This document shows, in pieces, positions 1 through 9,375 of a stretch of 64,000 nucleotides of DNA. The translations under genes were made by a program, and so were the position numbers. This stretch comes from Paenibacillus bovis (GTDB taxonomy: Bacteria > Bacillota > Bacilli > Paenibacillales > Paenibacillaceae), in assembly GCF_001421015.2 (NCBI RefSeq), contig NZ_CP013023.1, positions 248,001 to 312,000 of the forward strand. Reading direction: 5' to 3'. Numbering within the stretch: the stretch's first letter is position 1; each line of letters starts with the position of its first letter. The notes beneath the pieces were generated by a model, which saw only the letters and a list, made by a program, of their open reading frames with translations, searched no databases and had not been told where the DNA came from.

Positions 1-655
1 CCAGCGCTGTAATAATCAATGAAAGAACGAGTCTGCCATTCGACAGGAGGCGCAGCTGATCGCGAAAAGCTGCTGCCTTGCCTTTGCTCAGGTGAGCAGG
101 AATCAGCAGGCTGTTCGCGATCAGCGCGATCACACCGACAACAACAATCGCGATAAAGGCTGTACGCCAGCCGTACTGCTGCCCGATAAAGGTACCGAGC
201 GGCACTCCCGTCACAGTAGCAATCGTCAGACCCGAGAACATGATCGAGATCGCACTTGCCCTCCGATTCTCTGCGACCAGATTCGCCGCTATCGTAGAAC
301 CGATCGACATAAAAATACCGTGTGCCAGTGCCGAGATGACCCGTGCGGTCAGCAGCAGAGCCACACTGTCCGCCATTGCAGCCAGACTGTTACCGATCAC
401 AAATACGATCATAATGATCAGCAGTAGCGTTTTGCGTGGTACCGAAGACGTCAGCGAAGTCAGGATCGGCGCACCAAAGGTAACCCCCAGCGCATATAAA
501 GTCACAGTAAGTCCCGCTGTCGAGATGCCGATATCCAGATCACCGGCGATCAGCGGCAGCAGTCCTACACTGATAAATTCGGTTGTTCCAATCGCAAAGG
601 CACTGATAGCCAGTGCGAGCAATGCCAGTGTACTTCTTTTCTGTTGTGTATTCAT
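1..655 (-). CDS. MFS transporter (DHA1-type exporter), 3' end outside window
   Basis: Reading leftward from ATG at 655 gives 218 residues with no stop before the window edge, so the C-terminal part is missing. The protein is strongly hydrophobic, with about six membrane segments. The N-terminus (FAIGTTEFISVGLLPLIAG) is typical of the AraJ/YdhP/PbuE-like DHA1 drug and metabolite efflux family, and a loop after TM2 and a G-x-P-x-G-T motif in TM5 (GVPLGT) fit this. An AAGGAGA ribosome-binding site precedes the start. It is divergent from an HxlR-type regulator at 899, the usual arrangement for an inducible exporter controlled by its neighbour. The substrate cannot be told from the sequence. Confidence 0.85.
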   Translation of the reverse strand, partial: MNTQQKRSTLALLALAISAFAIGTTEFISVGLLPLIAGDLDIGISTAGLTVTLYALGVTFGAPILTSLTSSVPRKTLLLIIMIVFVIGNSLAAMADSVALLLTARVISALAHGIFMSIGSTIAANLVAENRRASAISIMFSGLTIATVTGVPLGTFIGQQYGWRTAFIAIVVVGVIALIANSLLIPAHLSKGKAAAFRDQLRLLSNGRLVLSLIITAL

Positions 656-710
656 GGGTTCTCCTTGATCCTCTAGAATTGCCGGCCAGCAAATGCTATT
701 ATGAATCATG

Positions 711-765
711 AGGTACCTGATGAACAGTACGTACTTTTAAGTATGGTAGGTACCAAAAAGTACCT
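711..765. promoter_or_regulatory. Cluster of GTAC-core palindromes, probable HxlR operator
   Basis: Three related palindromes lie in the divergent intergenic region: AGGTACCT at 711-718, AGTACGTACT at 726-735, and AGGTAC with GTACCT at 748-753/760-765 separated by 6 bp. HxlR/DUF24 regulators bind inverted repeats with GTAC/TAC cores between divergent target genes, so binding by the 899-1273 product is inferred. The sequence shows the repeats only. Confidence 0.5.
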
Positions 766-898
766 GTACCCTACATTTGCTTTATCATCCCAAGCCGCTG
801 ACGCATCAGCTGATCCGGCTTTTTCTTTGATTTCAAACCATGCGCCCGGACAGCAGCTGCACCATGCTGTGATCCAAGCGCTTATCCAGGAGGTAACC

Positions 899-1273
899 AT
901 GCCCGAAACCGTGAAAAAATACAATATTTCTGTAGAAGCTACCCTTGAAGTGATCGGAGGCAAATGGAAGTCCGTGATCCTCTGTCATCTGACCCACGGC
1001 AAAAAAAGAACAAGCGAACTCAAACGTCTTATGCCAAAAATCACCCAGAAAATGCTAACCCAGCAGCTGCGCGAACTGGAAGAAGACGGAATCATTAACC
1101 GGATCACCTACAATATTATCCCGCCCAAGGTAGAATATGAGCTGACCGAATATGGCTGGAGTCTACAGCCAATTCTGGATTCTCTCTGTGCGTGGGGCAA
1201 AGTGCATATTATCCGCGAGTATGGTGACACGGTGGATGTACTCGAAGATACGTATCTCAACACCACGTCCTGA
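899..1273 (+). CDS. HxlR (DUF24) family winged-helix transcriptional regulator
   Basis: 124 residues when started at ATG 899, which has AGGAGGT just upstream; the frame is open further upstream but has no comparable ribosome-binding site. The core motif (LEVIGGKWKSVILCHL, then LKRLMPKITQKMLTQQLRELEEDGII) is the classic HxlR signature: first helix GGKW, then the recognition helix and the wing. Members act as redox- or electrophile-sensing repressors or activators of an adjacent gene. A Cys lies in helix 2 (ILCHL), somewhat downstream of the usual YodB-type sensor Cys position, so redox sensing is only possible. The divergent MFS gene and the palindromes at 711-765 make it the likely local regulator. 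Confidence 0.9.
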   Translation: MPETVKKYNISVEATLEVIGGKWKSVILCHLTHGKKRTSELKRLMPKITQKMLTQQLRELEEDGIINRITYNIIPPKVEYELTEYGWSLQPILDSLCAWGKVHIIREYGDTVDVLEDTYLNTTS

Positions 1274-1514
1274 ATTCTGTGATTTACTGTTCTTTTCGTC
1301 GATTAAAATGACGTTTTTATTGCATCTTCTCCCCGTTAGCAGAATTTAATATCAAACTTCTGTTATATGTTTAGCTCTGATAACTAAATGGGTAATGTTT
1401 CTCACAGCCGTACGCCATCTACGACAGATCTGCGCTATGAGAGTCATTCACTCTCTTTCTCTTGCCTGGTCGGCAGATCGTCCGCTTGAATAGAGGAATA
1501 AAGGGGATGTATAC

Positions 1515-3197
1515 ATGAATCGCAATGTAACAATGATGCAATTTTTTGAGTGGCATGTCGAAGCGGATGGTTCACATTGGAAAAGGCTGCAGGACATTGC
1601 TCCCGAGCTGAAGCAGGCTGGAATCGGGACGCTCTGGATTCCACCGGTTACCAAAGGACATACGCCGCAGGATACCGGATATGGCATCTACGATCTGTAT
1701 GATCTTGGCGAGTTTGATCAAAAAGGCGCTGTCGGCACCAAGTACGGTACCAAAAAGGAACTGCTGGATGCGATTGCTGTCTGTCATCGGCTCGGCATGA
1801 ACGTGTATATCGACCTGGTAATGAACCACAAAGCAGGTGCGGATGAGACGGAAGTCTTTCAAGTGGTCGAGGTCGATCCTAACAATCGGACAGAGGTCAT
1901 CTCTGAACCTTTTGAGATTGAAGGCTGGACCAAGTTCACTTTTCCCGGACGCGGTGATACGTACTCTGCAATGAAGTGGGATTATCATCATTTTAATGGA
2001 ACCGACTATGATAACCGTGAGGGACGGACCGGAATTTTCCGTATCGCTGACGGGGACAAGCAGTGGAATGAAAATGTCGATAACGAATTCGGCAACTACG
2101 ATTATCTCATGTTCGCCAATATCGATTACAATATGCCGGAAGTGCGCGACGAGATGGTCAACTGGGGCAAATGGATGATCGATACGACTCGTTGTGACGG
2201 ATTCCGTCTGGATGCGATCAAGCATATCAATTACGAATTTATCCGTAACTTTGTCGGCGAGATGATCAGCAAGCGCGGACAGGACTTTTACATCGTCGGC
2301 GAGTTCTGGAATCCGGAGCTGGCTGCCTGTCAGGAATTCCTCGATACGGTCGATTACCAGATTGACCTGTTCGACGTGTCTCTGCACTACAAGCTGCATG
2401 CCGCTTCTACATCGGGCAATTCGTTCGATCTGTCGACGATTTTCAACGACACGCTCGTACAGACGCATCCGACCCATGCCGTAACCTTTGTCGACAATCA
2501 TGATTCCCAGCCGAATGAAGCCCTGGAATCCTGGATCGAAGACTGGTTCAAACCGCTGGCGTACTCGCTTATTTTGCTGCGCCAGGAAGGCTATCCATGT
2601 GTATTCTATGGTGACTATTTCGGTATCGGCGGCGAGAATCCGGTTCCAGGCAAAAAGGAAATGCTGGACTGCCTGCTGTATGCCCGCTACCACAAATCCT
2701 ATGGTGATCAAGAAGATTACTTTGATCATCCGAACACGATCGGCTGGGTACGCCGAGGCAGCAGCGAGATCGAACGTTCCGGGTGTGCAGTCGTAATGAC
2801 CAATGGCGAAGAAGGCGAAAAACGGATGTTCGTCGGTGAAGAACGTGCTGGCGAGATCTGGATCGACCTGACCCGCAATCGTCAGCACCATGTACAGATC
2901 GAGGAAGACGGCTGGGCCAACTTCCCGGTTAATGGCGGCAGCGTATCCGTATGGACTCTGCCAGAGAACGATCTGACCGAGGATGAGGTAGAAGGATATT
3001 ACGCGACACAACCATGCCTCGCGATTCCGGAAGATGGTGTGCTGGAAGAGGGTTCCGACCTGCTGAATATCGAGCCGTCTGAGCACGATCCTGCTTCCCA
3101 TGCGGAAGAATCGGCTGACAGCGAAGATTCTGCAGAGGAATCGGAAGAAGAATCCGAAGAGCAAAATCCGGACGAGGCGAATCCAAGTCCGTCCTAA
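1515..3197 (+). CDS. Cytoplasmic alpha-amylase, GH13 (GH13_5-like), with acidic C-terminal tail
   Basis: 560 residues, no signal peptide (starts NVTMMQFFEWH), so it should act inside the cell on maltodextrins or glycogen. The four GH13 regions are visible: DLVMNH, GFRLDAIKH with nucleophile D233, VGEFW with acid/base E263, and FVDNHD with D330. This numbering runs two residues ahead of the B. licheniformis enzyme, which fits the liquefying-type subfamily. The catalytic barrel and C domain end near residue 485. The remaining ~75 residues form an extra tail that becomes almost purely Glu/Asp/Ser, which is unusual for the family. GGGGAT lies before ATG 1515. It is monocistronic, with a hairpin at 3296-3341. 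Confidence 0.93.
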   Translation: MNRNVTMMQFFEWHVEADGSHWKRLQDIAPELKQAGIGTLWIPPVTKGHTPQDTGYGIYDLYDLGEFDQKGAVGTKYGTKKELLDAIAVCHRLGMNVYIDLVMNHKAGADETEVFQVVEVDPNNRTEVISEPFEIEGWTKFTFPGRGDTYSAMKWDYHHFNGTDYDNREGRTGIFRIADGDKQWNENVDNEFGNYDYLMFANIDYNMPEVRDEMVNWGKWMIDTTRCDGFRLDAIKHINYEFIRNFVGEMISKRGQDFYIVGEFWNPELAACQEFLDTVDYQIDLFDVSLHYKLHAASTSGNSFDLSTIFNDTLVQTHPTHAVTFVDNHDSQPNEALESWIEDWFKPLAYSLILLRQEGYPCVFYGDYFGIGGENPVPGKKEMLDCLLYARYHKSYGDQEDYFDHPNTIGWVRRGSSEIERSGCAVVMTNGEEGEKRMFVGEERAGEIWIDLTRNRQHHVQIEEDGWANFPVNGGSVSVWTLPENDLTEDEVEGYYATQPCLAIPEDGVLEEGSDLLNIEPSEHDPASHAEESADSEDSAEESEEESEEQNPDEANPSPS

Positions 3198-3295
3198 ATG
3201 AAAGTTGTGACAAGCGAGACAGCTCCAATCGCTGTATTTTTTAGCTGAAAAGCATAATCAAATAACTGTCCAACAGGCTACTTCTGTAGTTTGGA

Positions 3296-3341
3296 AAACA
3301 GCCGAAAATCCTTCGCCCAAAGAACGGATTTTCGGCTGTTT
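3296..3341 (+). terminator. Hairpin downstream of the amylase gene
   Basis: A 16-bp perfect inverted repeat (AAACAGCCGAAAATCC and its complement, arms 3296-3311 and 3326-3341) lies about 100 bp after the amylase stop. A long T-run is lacking on the plus strand beyond TTT, so termination is likely but not ideal. Confidence 0.6.
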
Positions 3342-3488
3342 GGCATGTTCCTAAGCGAATACAAACGCAAGATTTTGAATGTTCAATTATGGTATGTTGG
3401 TAACAGTGTATTACTCATTATCTCTACATACGAATACGGAGCATCAATACCTGATACAAATAGCGACTATGACTAGTGAGGTGATAGG

Positions 3489-4580
3489 ATGGAGACATTC
3501 AAAGATCTGTACAACGATACTTTTTTGCAACAATTCTCGGATAAGATTCAGCTTTATACTGCCCATTTTGAACCACTGACCTTCTATCAGCATATTCATA
3601 ATGCTGGCTGGGAGGAGCTTGCATTCAAGCAGCGTATTCGGCGGATCAGCGAAGCGCTGACTGCCGCTCTTTCCCTGCCCTATGATCAGGCTGTATCCCT
3701 GCTGATCGAGATGGCGCCGGATTGCACAGGTATAGAATATTTATTTTTCCCGGATTATGTAGAGTTGAACGGATTGGAACAGGTAGATCTGTCCATGCAG
3801 GCGTTGGAGCAGCTTACCCGCTATTCCAGTGCAGAGTTCGCGGTGCGCCCTTTTATCCTGCAGGACCCGGAGCGAATGCTGGAGCAGATGAACCGCTGGG
3901 CGGATCATGAGAATGAGCATGTCCGCCGGCTCGCCAGTGAAGGTTTCCGGCCACGTCTGCCATGGTCGTTTCAGCTGAAGATGTTTATTAACGATCCCGA
4001 GCCTACGCTGCGTGTACTGGACAAGCTAAAACAAGATCCTTCCCTCTACGTACGCAAAAGCGTAGCCAATCATCTGAACGATATTGCCAAGGATCACCCC
4101 GACCGGATTGCGGCGATTGCCCGCGAATGGCACGGTCAGCATCCGCATACCGACTGGATTATCCGTCATGGCTGCCGCACCCTGCTCAAGCAGGATCATC
4201 CGGAAGTAATGGATCTGTTTGGTTATCTGCCGAATGAACAGGTACGGGCCGCTGATTTTGCCGTGAGTGTGCCGGAGGTGGCGATCGGTGACGATATTGA
4301 ACTTTCCTTTACCCTGTTCAACGAGGCAGTGTCTGCGCAGAATCTGCGGATTGACTACGAAGTGGATCTAATGAAGGCCAACGGACGCCACGCCGCCAAA
4401 CGCTTTCGCTGGGTATCCCGCGAGTTCGCTCCGGGGCAGCATCTGATGCGCAAAAAGCATTCGTTCAAGCTGATTACCACACGCGTGTATTATCCTGGCA
4501 TTCATCATATCCGCCTGTATGTGAATGGCGAGAAACAGGGCGATGTTTCCTTTATACTGAAGGCGCCAGGCGGTTCATGA
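3489..4580 (+). CDS. alkC: AlkC-type DNA alkylation-repair glycosylase
   Basis: 363 residues. The first ~255 are helical HEAT-like repeats (for example PSLYVRKSVANHLNDIAKDHP and the following HTDWIIRHGCRTLLK), characteristic of the AlkC/AlkD DNA glycosylases that excise N3- and N7-alkylpurines without base flipping. Residues ~258-360 form a beta-rich Ig-like domain (VPEVAIGDDIELSFTLFN onward), which is the hallmark of AlkC over AlkD. The start at 3489 follows GAGGTGAT. Its neighbours, a photolyase some 12 kb away and a nitroreductase, are not co-transcribed. No LexA or Ada operator was seen in front of it. Confidence 0.85.
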   Translation: METFKDLYNDTFLQQFSDKIQLYTAHFEPLTFYQHIHNAGWEELAFKQRIRRISEALTAALSLPYDQAVSLLIEMAPDCTGIEYLFFPDYVELNGLEQVDLSMQALEQLTRYSSAEFAVRPFILQDPERMLEQMNRWADHENEHVRRLASEGFRPRLPWSFQLKMFINDPEPTLRVLDKLKQDPSLYVRKSVANHLNDIAKDHPDRIAAIAREWHGQHPHTDWIIRHGCRTLLKQDHPEVMDLFGYLPNEQVRAADFAVSVPEVAIGDDIELSFTLFNEAVSAQNLRIDYEVDLMKANGRHAAKRFRWVSREFAPGQHLMRKKHSFKLITTRVYYPGIHHIRLYVNGEKQGDVSFILKAPGGS

Positions 4581-4661
4581 CAAGCACTGATTATTTCTTA
4601 TACTGGCAGAGAACATGCTCGTATAGAGCGACTGTATATCTCGACTAGATGCACCCATACC

Positions 4662-4699
4662 AAAAAGCAGGCACCCTTTCCTACAGGTGCCTGCTTTTT
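4662..4699. terminator. Bidirectional terminator between alkC and the nitroreductase
   Basis: Inverted repeat AAAAAGCAGGCACC / GGTGCCTGCTTTT with a 10-base loop, T-rich on both strands, lying between convergent genes. Confidence 0.85.
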
Positions 4700-4726
4700 C
4701 AATCTATATTCATATAAAATTATTCG

Positions 4727-5323
4727 TTATTTCAGTACTTTGATCCGTTCTTCCAGCGGCTTGAATTCCTTGTCTCCTGGAGGAGCTGTCGGTTTGCCGA
4801 ACGGCATCTGCGCGATCAGCGTCCAGCTTTCCGGAATATCCCACTCGGCTTTGATTTTCTCGTCGATCAGCGGGTTATAGTGCTGCAGTGATGCGCCGTA
4901 GCCTTCCGCTTCCAGCAGCGTCCAGACCAGATACTGATGCATGCCGTTCGCTTGCTGCGACCATACGGGGAACTTGTCCTGATACGCTTGGAACTGTTCC
5001 TGCATACCACGGATCACAGACTCATCCTCGAAGAACAGGATCGTACCGTAACCGGCTTTGAAGCTGTCCATTTTCTGTTGGGTCGGCTCGAATTTGTCGG
5101 CAGGTACAATTTCCTTGAGAATATTCGTAGTGTAATCCCACAGCTGGTCATGCTTTTCACCCAGCAGGATCATCACCCGGGCACTCTGGGAGTTAAAGGC
5201 AGACGGCGTATGCAGTACCACCTGCTCCACGATTTCTTGAATGCGTTCGTCGGATGTTACGGCTTCTTTGCTGATTCCATAGATGCTTCTTCTGTTCTTG
5301 ATAGCGTTAAGTATGTCAGTCAT
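4727..5323 (-). CDS. Nitroreductase family protein, Frm2/Hbn1-like
   Basis: 198 residues from ATG 5323. An in-frame ATG nine bases further upstream directly abuts the AAAGGAGG ribosome-binding site and is too close, so 5323 is chosen. The N-terminus (AIKNRRSIYGISKEAV), the mid-region HTPSAFNSQSARVMILLG and the C-terminal MPFGKPTAPPGDKEFKPLEERIKV match the fungal Frm2-like branch of FMN-dependent nitroreductases, which are shorter than NfsA/NfsB. Such enzymes reduce nitroaromatics or quinones as homodimers in the cytoplasm; the physiological substrate is unknown. It is monocistronic. Confidence 0.85.
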   Translation of the reverse strand: MTDILNAIKNRRSIYGISKEAVTSDERIQEIVEQVVLHTPSAFNSQSARVMILLGEKHDQLWDYTTNILKEIVPADKFEPTQQKMDSFKAGYGTILFFEDESVIRGMQEQFQAYQDKFPVWSQQANGMHQYLVWTLLEAEGYGASLQHYNPLIDEKIKAEWDIPESWTLIAQMPFGKPTAPPGDKEFKPLEERIKVLK

Positions 5324-5432
5324 GCAAATCATCCTCCTTTATATGTGGGTGGATATCATTCCCTCTTCATACTTAACCAGCCCGGCGGAAGAAATATCAG
5401 CCGCTTACCAAATTAAAGAATTATTACGCAAA

Positions 5433-5463
5433 CAGACACATGCCGCTGCATGGCATGTGTCTG
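5433..5463 (-). terminator. Hairpin after the SLH surface-protein gene
   Basis: CAGACACATGCC / GGCATGTGTCTG with a 7-base loop, just downstream of the stop at 5490 on the minus strand and followed there by TTTG. Confidence 0.65.
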
Positions 5464-5489
5464 CTGCTGGTAAGAACGAATCAGCAATC

Positions 5490-8400
5490 CTAGCTATTTC
5501 GCATAGCTTGGATCATCATGATCACTTTGACTGCTTCGGCACGTGTTGTCTGACCGGCAGGGTCAAAGGTATTCGCCGATTTGCCGCTCAGGATGCCTGC
5601 TTGCTGCATAGCTGCTACGGCATCATGCGCCCATACCGGAATCTTGCTATCGTCCACAAAGGTAGTTTTGGGATTGGATAAAGTATTGCTGTGCAGTGCT
5701 GCTGCTGCCATCACAGCCATTTCAGCGCGTGTAATCCGGTCGTTCGGACGGAAAGAACCATCCACATTGCCGTGAATCCAACCCTGTCGCACCGCTTCTG
5801 CAATCGCTGGCTGGGCCCATGCACCGATCTTTTCTTTATCGGTAAAAGCAAGCGGGGTTCCACTGCCCGGTAATCCCATCGCCTGCAACAACATAAGTGT
5901 AAATTCGGCGCGTGTCACTGCCTGCCCCGGCTTGAATGTACCATCGGCATAGCCTTTGACAATACCTGCATCTACAGCCTGACGGATACTCTCTGCTGCC
6001 CAGTGTCCATCAATATCGCTAAAGGATGCAGCATTCTTATCTACTGCCGGATCAGCCGCTGGCGGAGTATCCGATACGTTACTATTCGGCGTCTCGCCTG
6101 CTGCCAGCACAGCGAATTTGGTAAAATGATTCACCTGCGCCGTAATCTGATTGCCGTCGACACGACTTCCTTCAACCTGTACCCAGCTGCCTGTACTTTC
6201 ATTCAGGTAATAGATGCCCGGTGTCTGATTCCCCGTTAATGCTGCTGGATCAAAGGTAAGTGTCAACGTTACCGGAAGATTAAAGTTGCGGGAAACGTTC
6301 TTGAGCAGCTCATACACCGGACTCACCGGGCGAGCTCCATTCGTCCACATCTGCTGCGTGTCCTTGTCTGTTAGACGACTCATCGATATTCTCAGTTCTT
6401 CAGAGGCTGCATTGGCCGGAATAAACAGGCCGATGCCTGTAGTGTTCAGCTGCCCTGAACGCCCAACCGGAATAATCAAGCTGCCGCCGTTAGAGGTAAT
6501 CGTCGACACCGCATCGCCGGAACGTTTATTGTCGTCTTTGTTGTCGATAGGTATCTGCTTTATTTTCCAGCCGGCATACAAGGTCAGATCTCTCGTTACC
6601 GGTGTTGTACCAAACCCGAACGGCCGGGACAAGGTGCCATCGGTATACCATCCGTCAAAAATATACCCGTCTCTCGTCGGCTGGGCAGGCTCTGTTACAG
6701 TCCCTTCATATTCTACGAATAGAGGGGGTACTGCTGTCCCGCCATAGGTGTTGAATGTGACTGTATACGCTTCGGTTACCCATTTGGCATACAGGGTCAG
6801 ATTGCCGGTAATCGCCGTATGGTTAAAATCAAACGGTGTGCTATACGAACGATCCGTGTACCAGCCGGCAAACAGATAGCCGGTGCGGGAAGGCGCAGCA
6901 GGCTGGACGGCCTTGTCTCCATAATTGACAGACAGATCCGGCACGGCAGAACCGTTATACGTATCAAAACTCACCGTGTAGCTGTTCGTGGTCCAAGCAG
7001 CATATAAGGTCACATCGCCAGTCACGACCGCATTGCCAAAAGCAAACGGTATCGTCCGCGCAGCATCCGTATACCAGCCAGCAAAATGATAACCGGTGCG
7101 GGTTGGATCAGCAGGCTTCGCTACTGTTCTACCATACTCCACATGCTGGCTACCTACAAAGGTACCTTCACTGGAATCAAAGCTTACTGTGTAGGCATTC
7201 AATATCCATTTGGCGTACAATGTCTTGTCCGCCTTGATTGCCACTGCACCAAAATCAAACGGTGTTTCCCTTTCCTGATCGATATACCAGCCGCCAAAGC
7301 TATAGCCGGTGCGGGTCGGCGCGGAAGGTTGGACTGCATAAGTACCGTAGTTCACACGCTGATCCGCTACCAGAGTTCCTCCCTGGCTATCAAAAGCAAC
7401 AGTACGCGGGAAATACACACTAAAGGCAACCTTGCTGGTATTGCCTGCACTGTCTGTCACAATGAGCTGGTGCTCTCCTTCTTCCGTCACCGCAGACCCA
7501 CTGGCAAATGCACGGCCATCCAGTGTAGCTGTGCCTTCATTAAAAGTAATCACCGTACTCGACGAATACAGCTGACCATACGTAACACCTGTGACTACCG
7601 GCGCTGTCCGGTCAATCGTGAAATGAACAACAGTTACACCAAAGCTGTTCGTAACTCTCAGCGCATAGAGACCGTCTGCTGTAACCGCTGTTCCACTGGT
7701 GTACGGCTGACCATTCAGCAAGGCTGTCGCATTCGTAAATACAGGAGCAACAGGTGTATGGTATACTTCCATATCCTGCACACCACTGACTACCGGCGGC
7801 TCCGTTTCCTGTACGGTAATCGTTACATTTGCCGCCGAGATACCGCTGCCATTGACAGCTTCATAAGTGAAGAAGTCTGTACCCGTATATGATTCGGCTG
7901 GCGTATATTGAAAACTGCCATCCGTATGAAAATCCAAGGCTCCATGGGCAGGTGACGCTACCAGATTTGCCGTGGATGCATTCACATCATTGACCAGCAC
8001 TCCGGTACCCATAACAATCAATACTCCATTTTTGTTAACAGTATACTGATCATCATGTGCCATCGGCGTAGTGGCTTCAAAAGAAGGAAATATACCGCTG
8101 TTCGTCATATAGTACTTTAATGTCGTCTGATTGGCATTCAGATTCGGCACATTAAAGGTAGACACGTTATTTCCGCCAAATCGGTTACCGAGCAGGCTAT
8201 ATAGTGCCTGATTTTGATTTATCGGCAGCGAAGCGCCACTGGCTTCCATCAGCCGAGTAACGGATACCGGCAGTGCAAACGAAATAATCCCTCCCAGATA
8301 TTCGGTATCGGTCACCTGATTATAGTTGGCGGGATCGGTAGATATCAGATAATGTACATTTTCCTTGGGATCCGCGAGAGTCGGCAGACGAAAAGTAGTC

Positions 8401-8918
8401 ACTCCATCGCCGCCAAAATTCGTGCCCAGCTTGCTATAGAGTGCAGAATAATCTGCAATATTCAGTATCTGTCCGTTGGCAGCCAACCAGCCGGAAGGTG
8501 AAAAAGTATACGGAAACAGACGAATCTCGCTTAGCATCGCATTTCCGGCACCCTCTATACGATCATCCCTGCTCGGAAAGATGCCCTGTACTGCTATATA
8601 ATAGCCCATTCCCCCAGGCGTATTGGCACGCAGATCCGGCAGTGCAAATTTTGTTTTTCCATCACCGCCAAAGTTGGTACCCAGCAGTGCAAATAACGCT
8701 GTATTGGATTGGATCGACAGCTGCTGTCCGGCAGCAAATACCCATCCCTTAGGCGCTAACTGGTAAGGAAATAGCTGGATTTCCCCCAGATATGGCTCCA
8801 TCCCTCCTGCAGATACCTGCCGGATCAGTGCAGGCTGATTTAGTACGCCTATCGAACCTACCAGCAGTACCATCACCATCCATATTCTGCCCAGCATACC
8901 AAGCTTGTGTTTACTCAT
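5490..8918 (-). CDS. Wall-anchored multidomain protein: tail-collar x3, Ig/cadherin-like, InlB B-repeat x4, SLH x3
   Basis: 1142 residues with an N-terminal signal peptide (hydrophobic ~11-25, likely cleavage after VSA near 37). Three tail-collar-like repeats follow (about 43-115, 128-195, 208-280), each with a GEIxLFPY-type start, a central ALxxLLGTNFGGDG and a F-x-L-P-x-L end, as in microcystin-dependent proteins. Next are a cadherin/VCBS-like domain (~288-372), two Ig-like segments, four InlB B/Flg_new repeats (~500-780, RTGYxFxGWY...LYAKW), a ZU5-like region, and three SLH domains at the C-terminus (FSDIDGHWAAESI and following). SLH domains bind pyruvylated secondary wall polymer, so this is a surface protein, probably adhesive. 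AGGGGATG precedes the start. Confidence 0.88.
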   Translation of the reverse strand: MSKHKLGMLGRIWMVMVLLVGSIGVLNQPALIRQVSAGGMEPYLGEIQLFPYQLAPKGWVFAAGQQLSIQSNTALFALLGTNFGGDGKTKFALPDLRANTPGGMGYYIAVQGIFPSRDDRIEGAGNAMLSEIRLFPYTFSPSGWLAANGQILNIADYSALYSKLGTNFGGDGVTTFRLPTLADPKENVHYLISTDPANYNQVTDTEYLGGIISFALPVSVTRLMEASGASLPINQNQALYSLLGNRFGGNNVSTFNVPNLNANQTTLKYYMTNSGIFPSFEATTPMAHDDQYTVNKNGVLIVMGTGVLVNDVNASTANLVASPAHGALDFHTDGSFQYTPAESYTGTDFFTYEAVNGSGISAANVTITVQETEPPVVSGVQDMEVYHTPVAPVFTNATALLNGQPYTSGTAVTADGLYALRVTNSFGVTVVHFTIDRTAPVVTGVTYGQLYSSSTVITFNEGTATLDGRAFASGSAVTEEGEHQLIVTDSAGNTSKVAFSVYFPRTVAFDSQGGTLVADQRVNYGTYAVQPSAPTRTGYSFGGWYIDQERETPFDFGAVAIKADKTLYAKWILNAYTVSFDSSEGTFVGSQHVEYGRTVAKPADPTRTGYHFAGWYTDAARTIPFAFGNAVVTGDVTLYAAWTTNSYTVSFDTYNGSAVPDLSVNYGDKAVQPAAPSRTGYLFAGWYTDRSYSTPFDFNHTAITGNLTLYAKWVTEAYTVTFNTYGGTAVPPLFVEYEGTVTEPAQPTRDGYIFDGWYTDGTLSRPFGFGTTPVTRDLTLYAGWKIKQIPIDNKDDNKRSGDAVSTITSNGGSLIIPVGRSGQLNTTGIGLFIPANAASEELRISMSRLTDKDTQQMWTNGARPVSPVYELLKNVSRNFNLPVTLTLTFDPAALTGNQTPGIYYLNESTGSWVQVEGSRVDGNQITAQVNHFTKFAVLAAGETPNSNVSDTPPAADPAVDKNAASFSDIDGHWAAESIRQAVDAGIVKGYADGTFKPGQAVTRAEFTLMLLQAMGLPGSGTPLAFTDKEKIGAWAQPAIAEAVRQGWIHGNVDGSFRPNDRITRAEMAVMAAAALHSNTLSNPKTTFVDDSKIPVWAHDAVAAMQQAGILSGKSANTFDPAGQTTRAEAVKVIMMIQAMRNS

Positions 8919-9375
8919 TCGTTCATCCCCTGTTTTCTCTAATTTTGCTCATCATTTCATAAGTACCATTACTGTGCTTTATCTCATGCTGGATGGGTAC
9001 GCCTGTATGATGATTTCAGTGTATACGAAGCTTTTAGGAAAGAGAATATATTTTAATTTTGATTAGCTAATATTCGGGTTAATTCGTCTTTTCTTTGTAT
9101 AGGATGTAGAAAATATGGTTAATCCTCTCACAATATGGATAGATCACCCTGTATGTTACGAGGCGAATGATCTGCTTTCTGGTATAACTTTACTCTTTAC
9201 GTACTCCTCGCCTGCATGCTGTACTATTGGTCATTTCCGTACAGGCAGTACGATGTTCTGTTTAGGCTGGATCTGGATTCGTTTAATAATCTGTATTGAA
9301 CGGTAGGGTGTTGAAGAGATTCCATGGATGTCTATCTCTGTCGACTTGCTCCAGCCGAAAAGGAGGTCAACCGCC
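8919..9375. other. Intergenic region between the divergent surface-protein and DUF72 genes
   Basis: AT-rich stretch presumably holding the promoters of both divergent genes. No RNA gene, operator or convincing small coding frame was recognised. An in-frame ATG at 9324 upstream of the DUF72 gene has no ribosome-binding site. Confidence 0.5.

Noticed and set aside
1572..3164. Long open frame (530 codons) on the minus strand opposite the amylase gene
   Set aside because: It is a shadow of the amylase gene, with no ribosome-binding site or recognisable domain; the plus-strand frame has all GH13 motifs.
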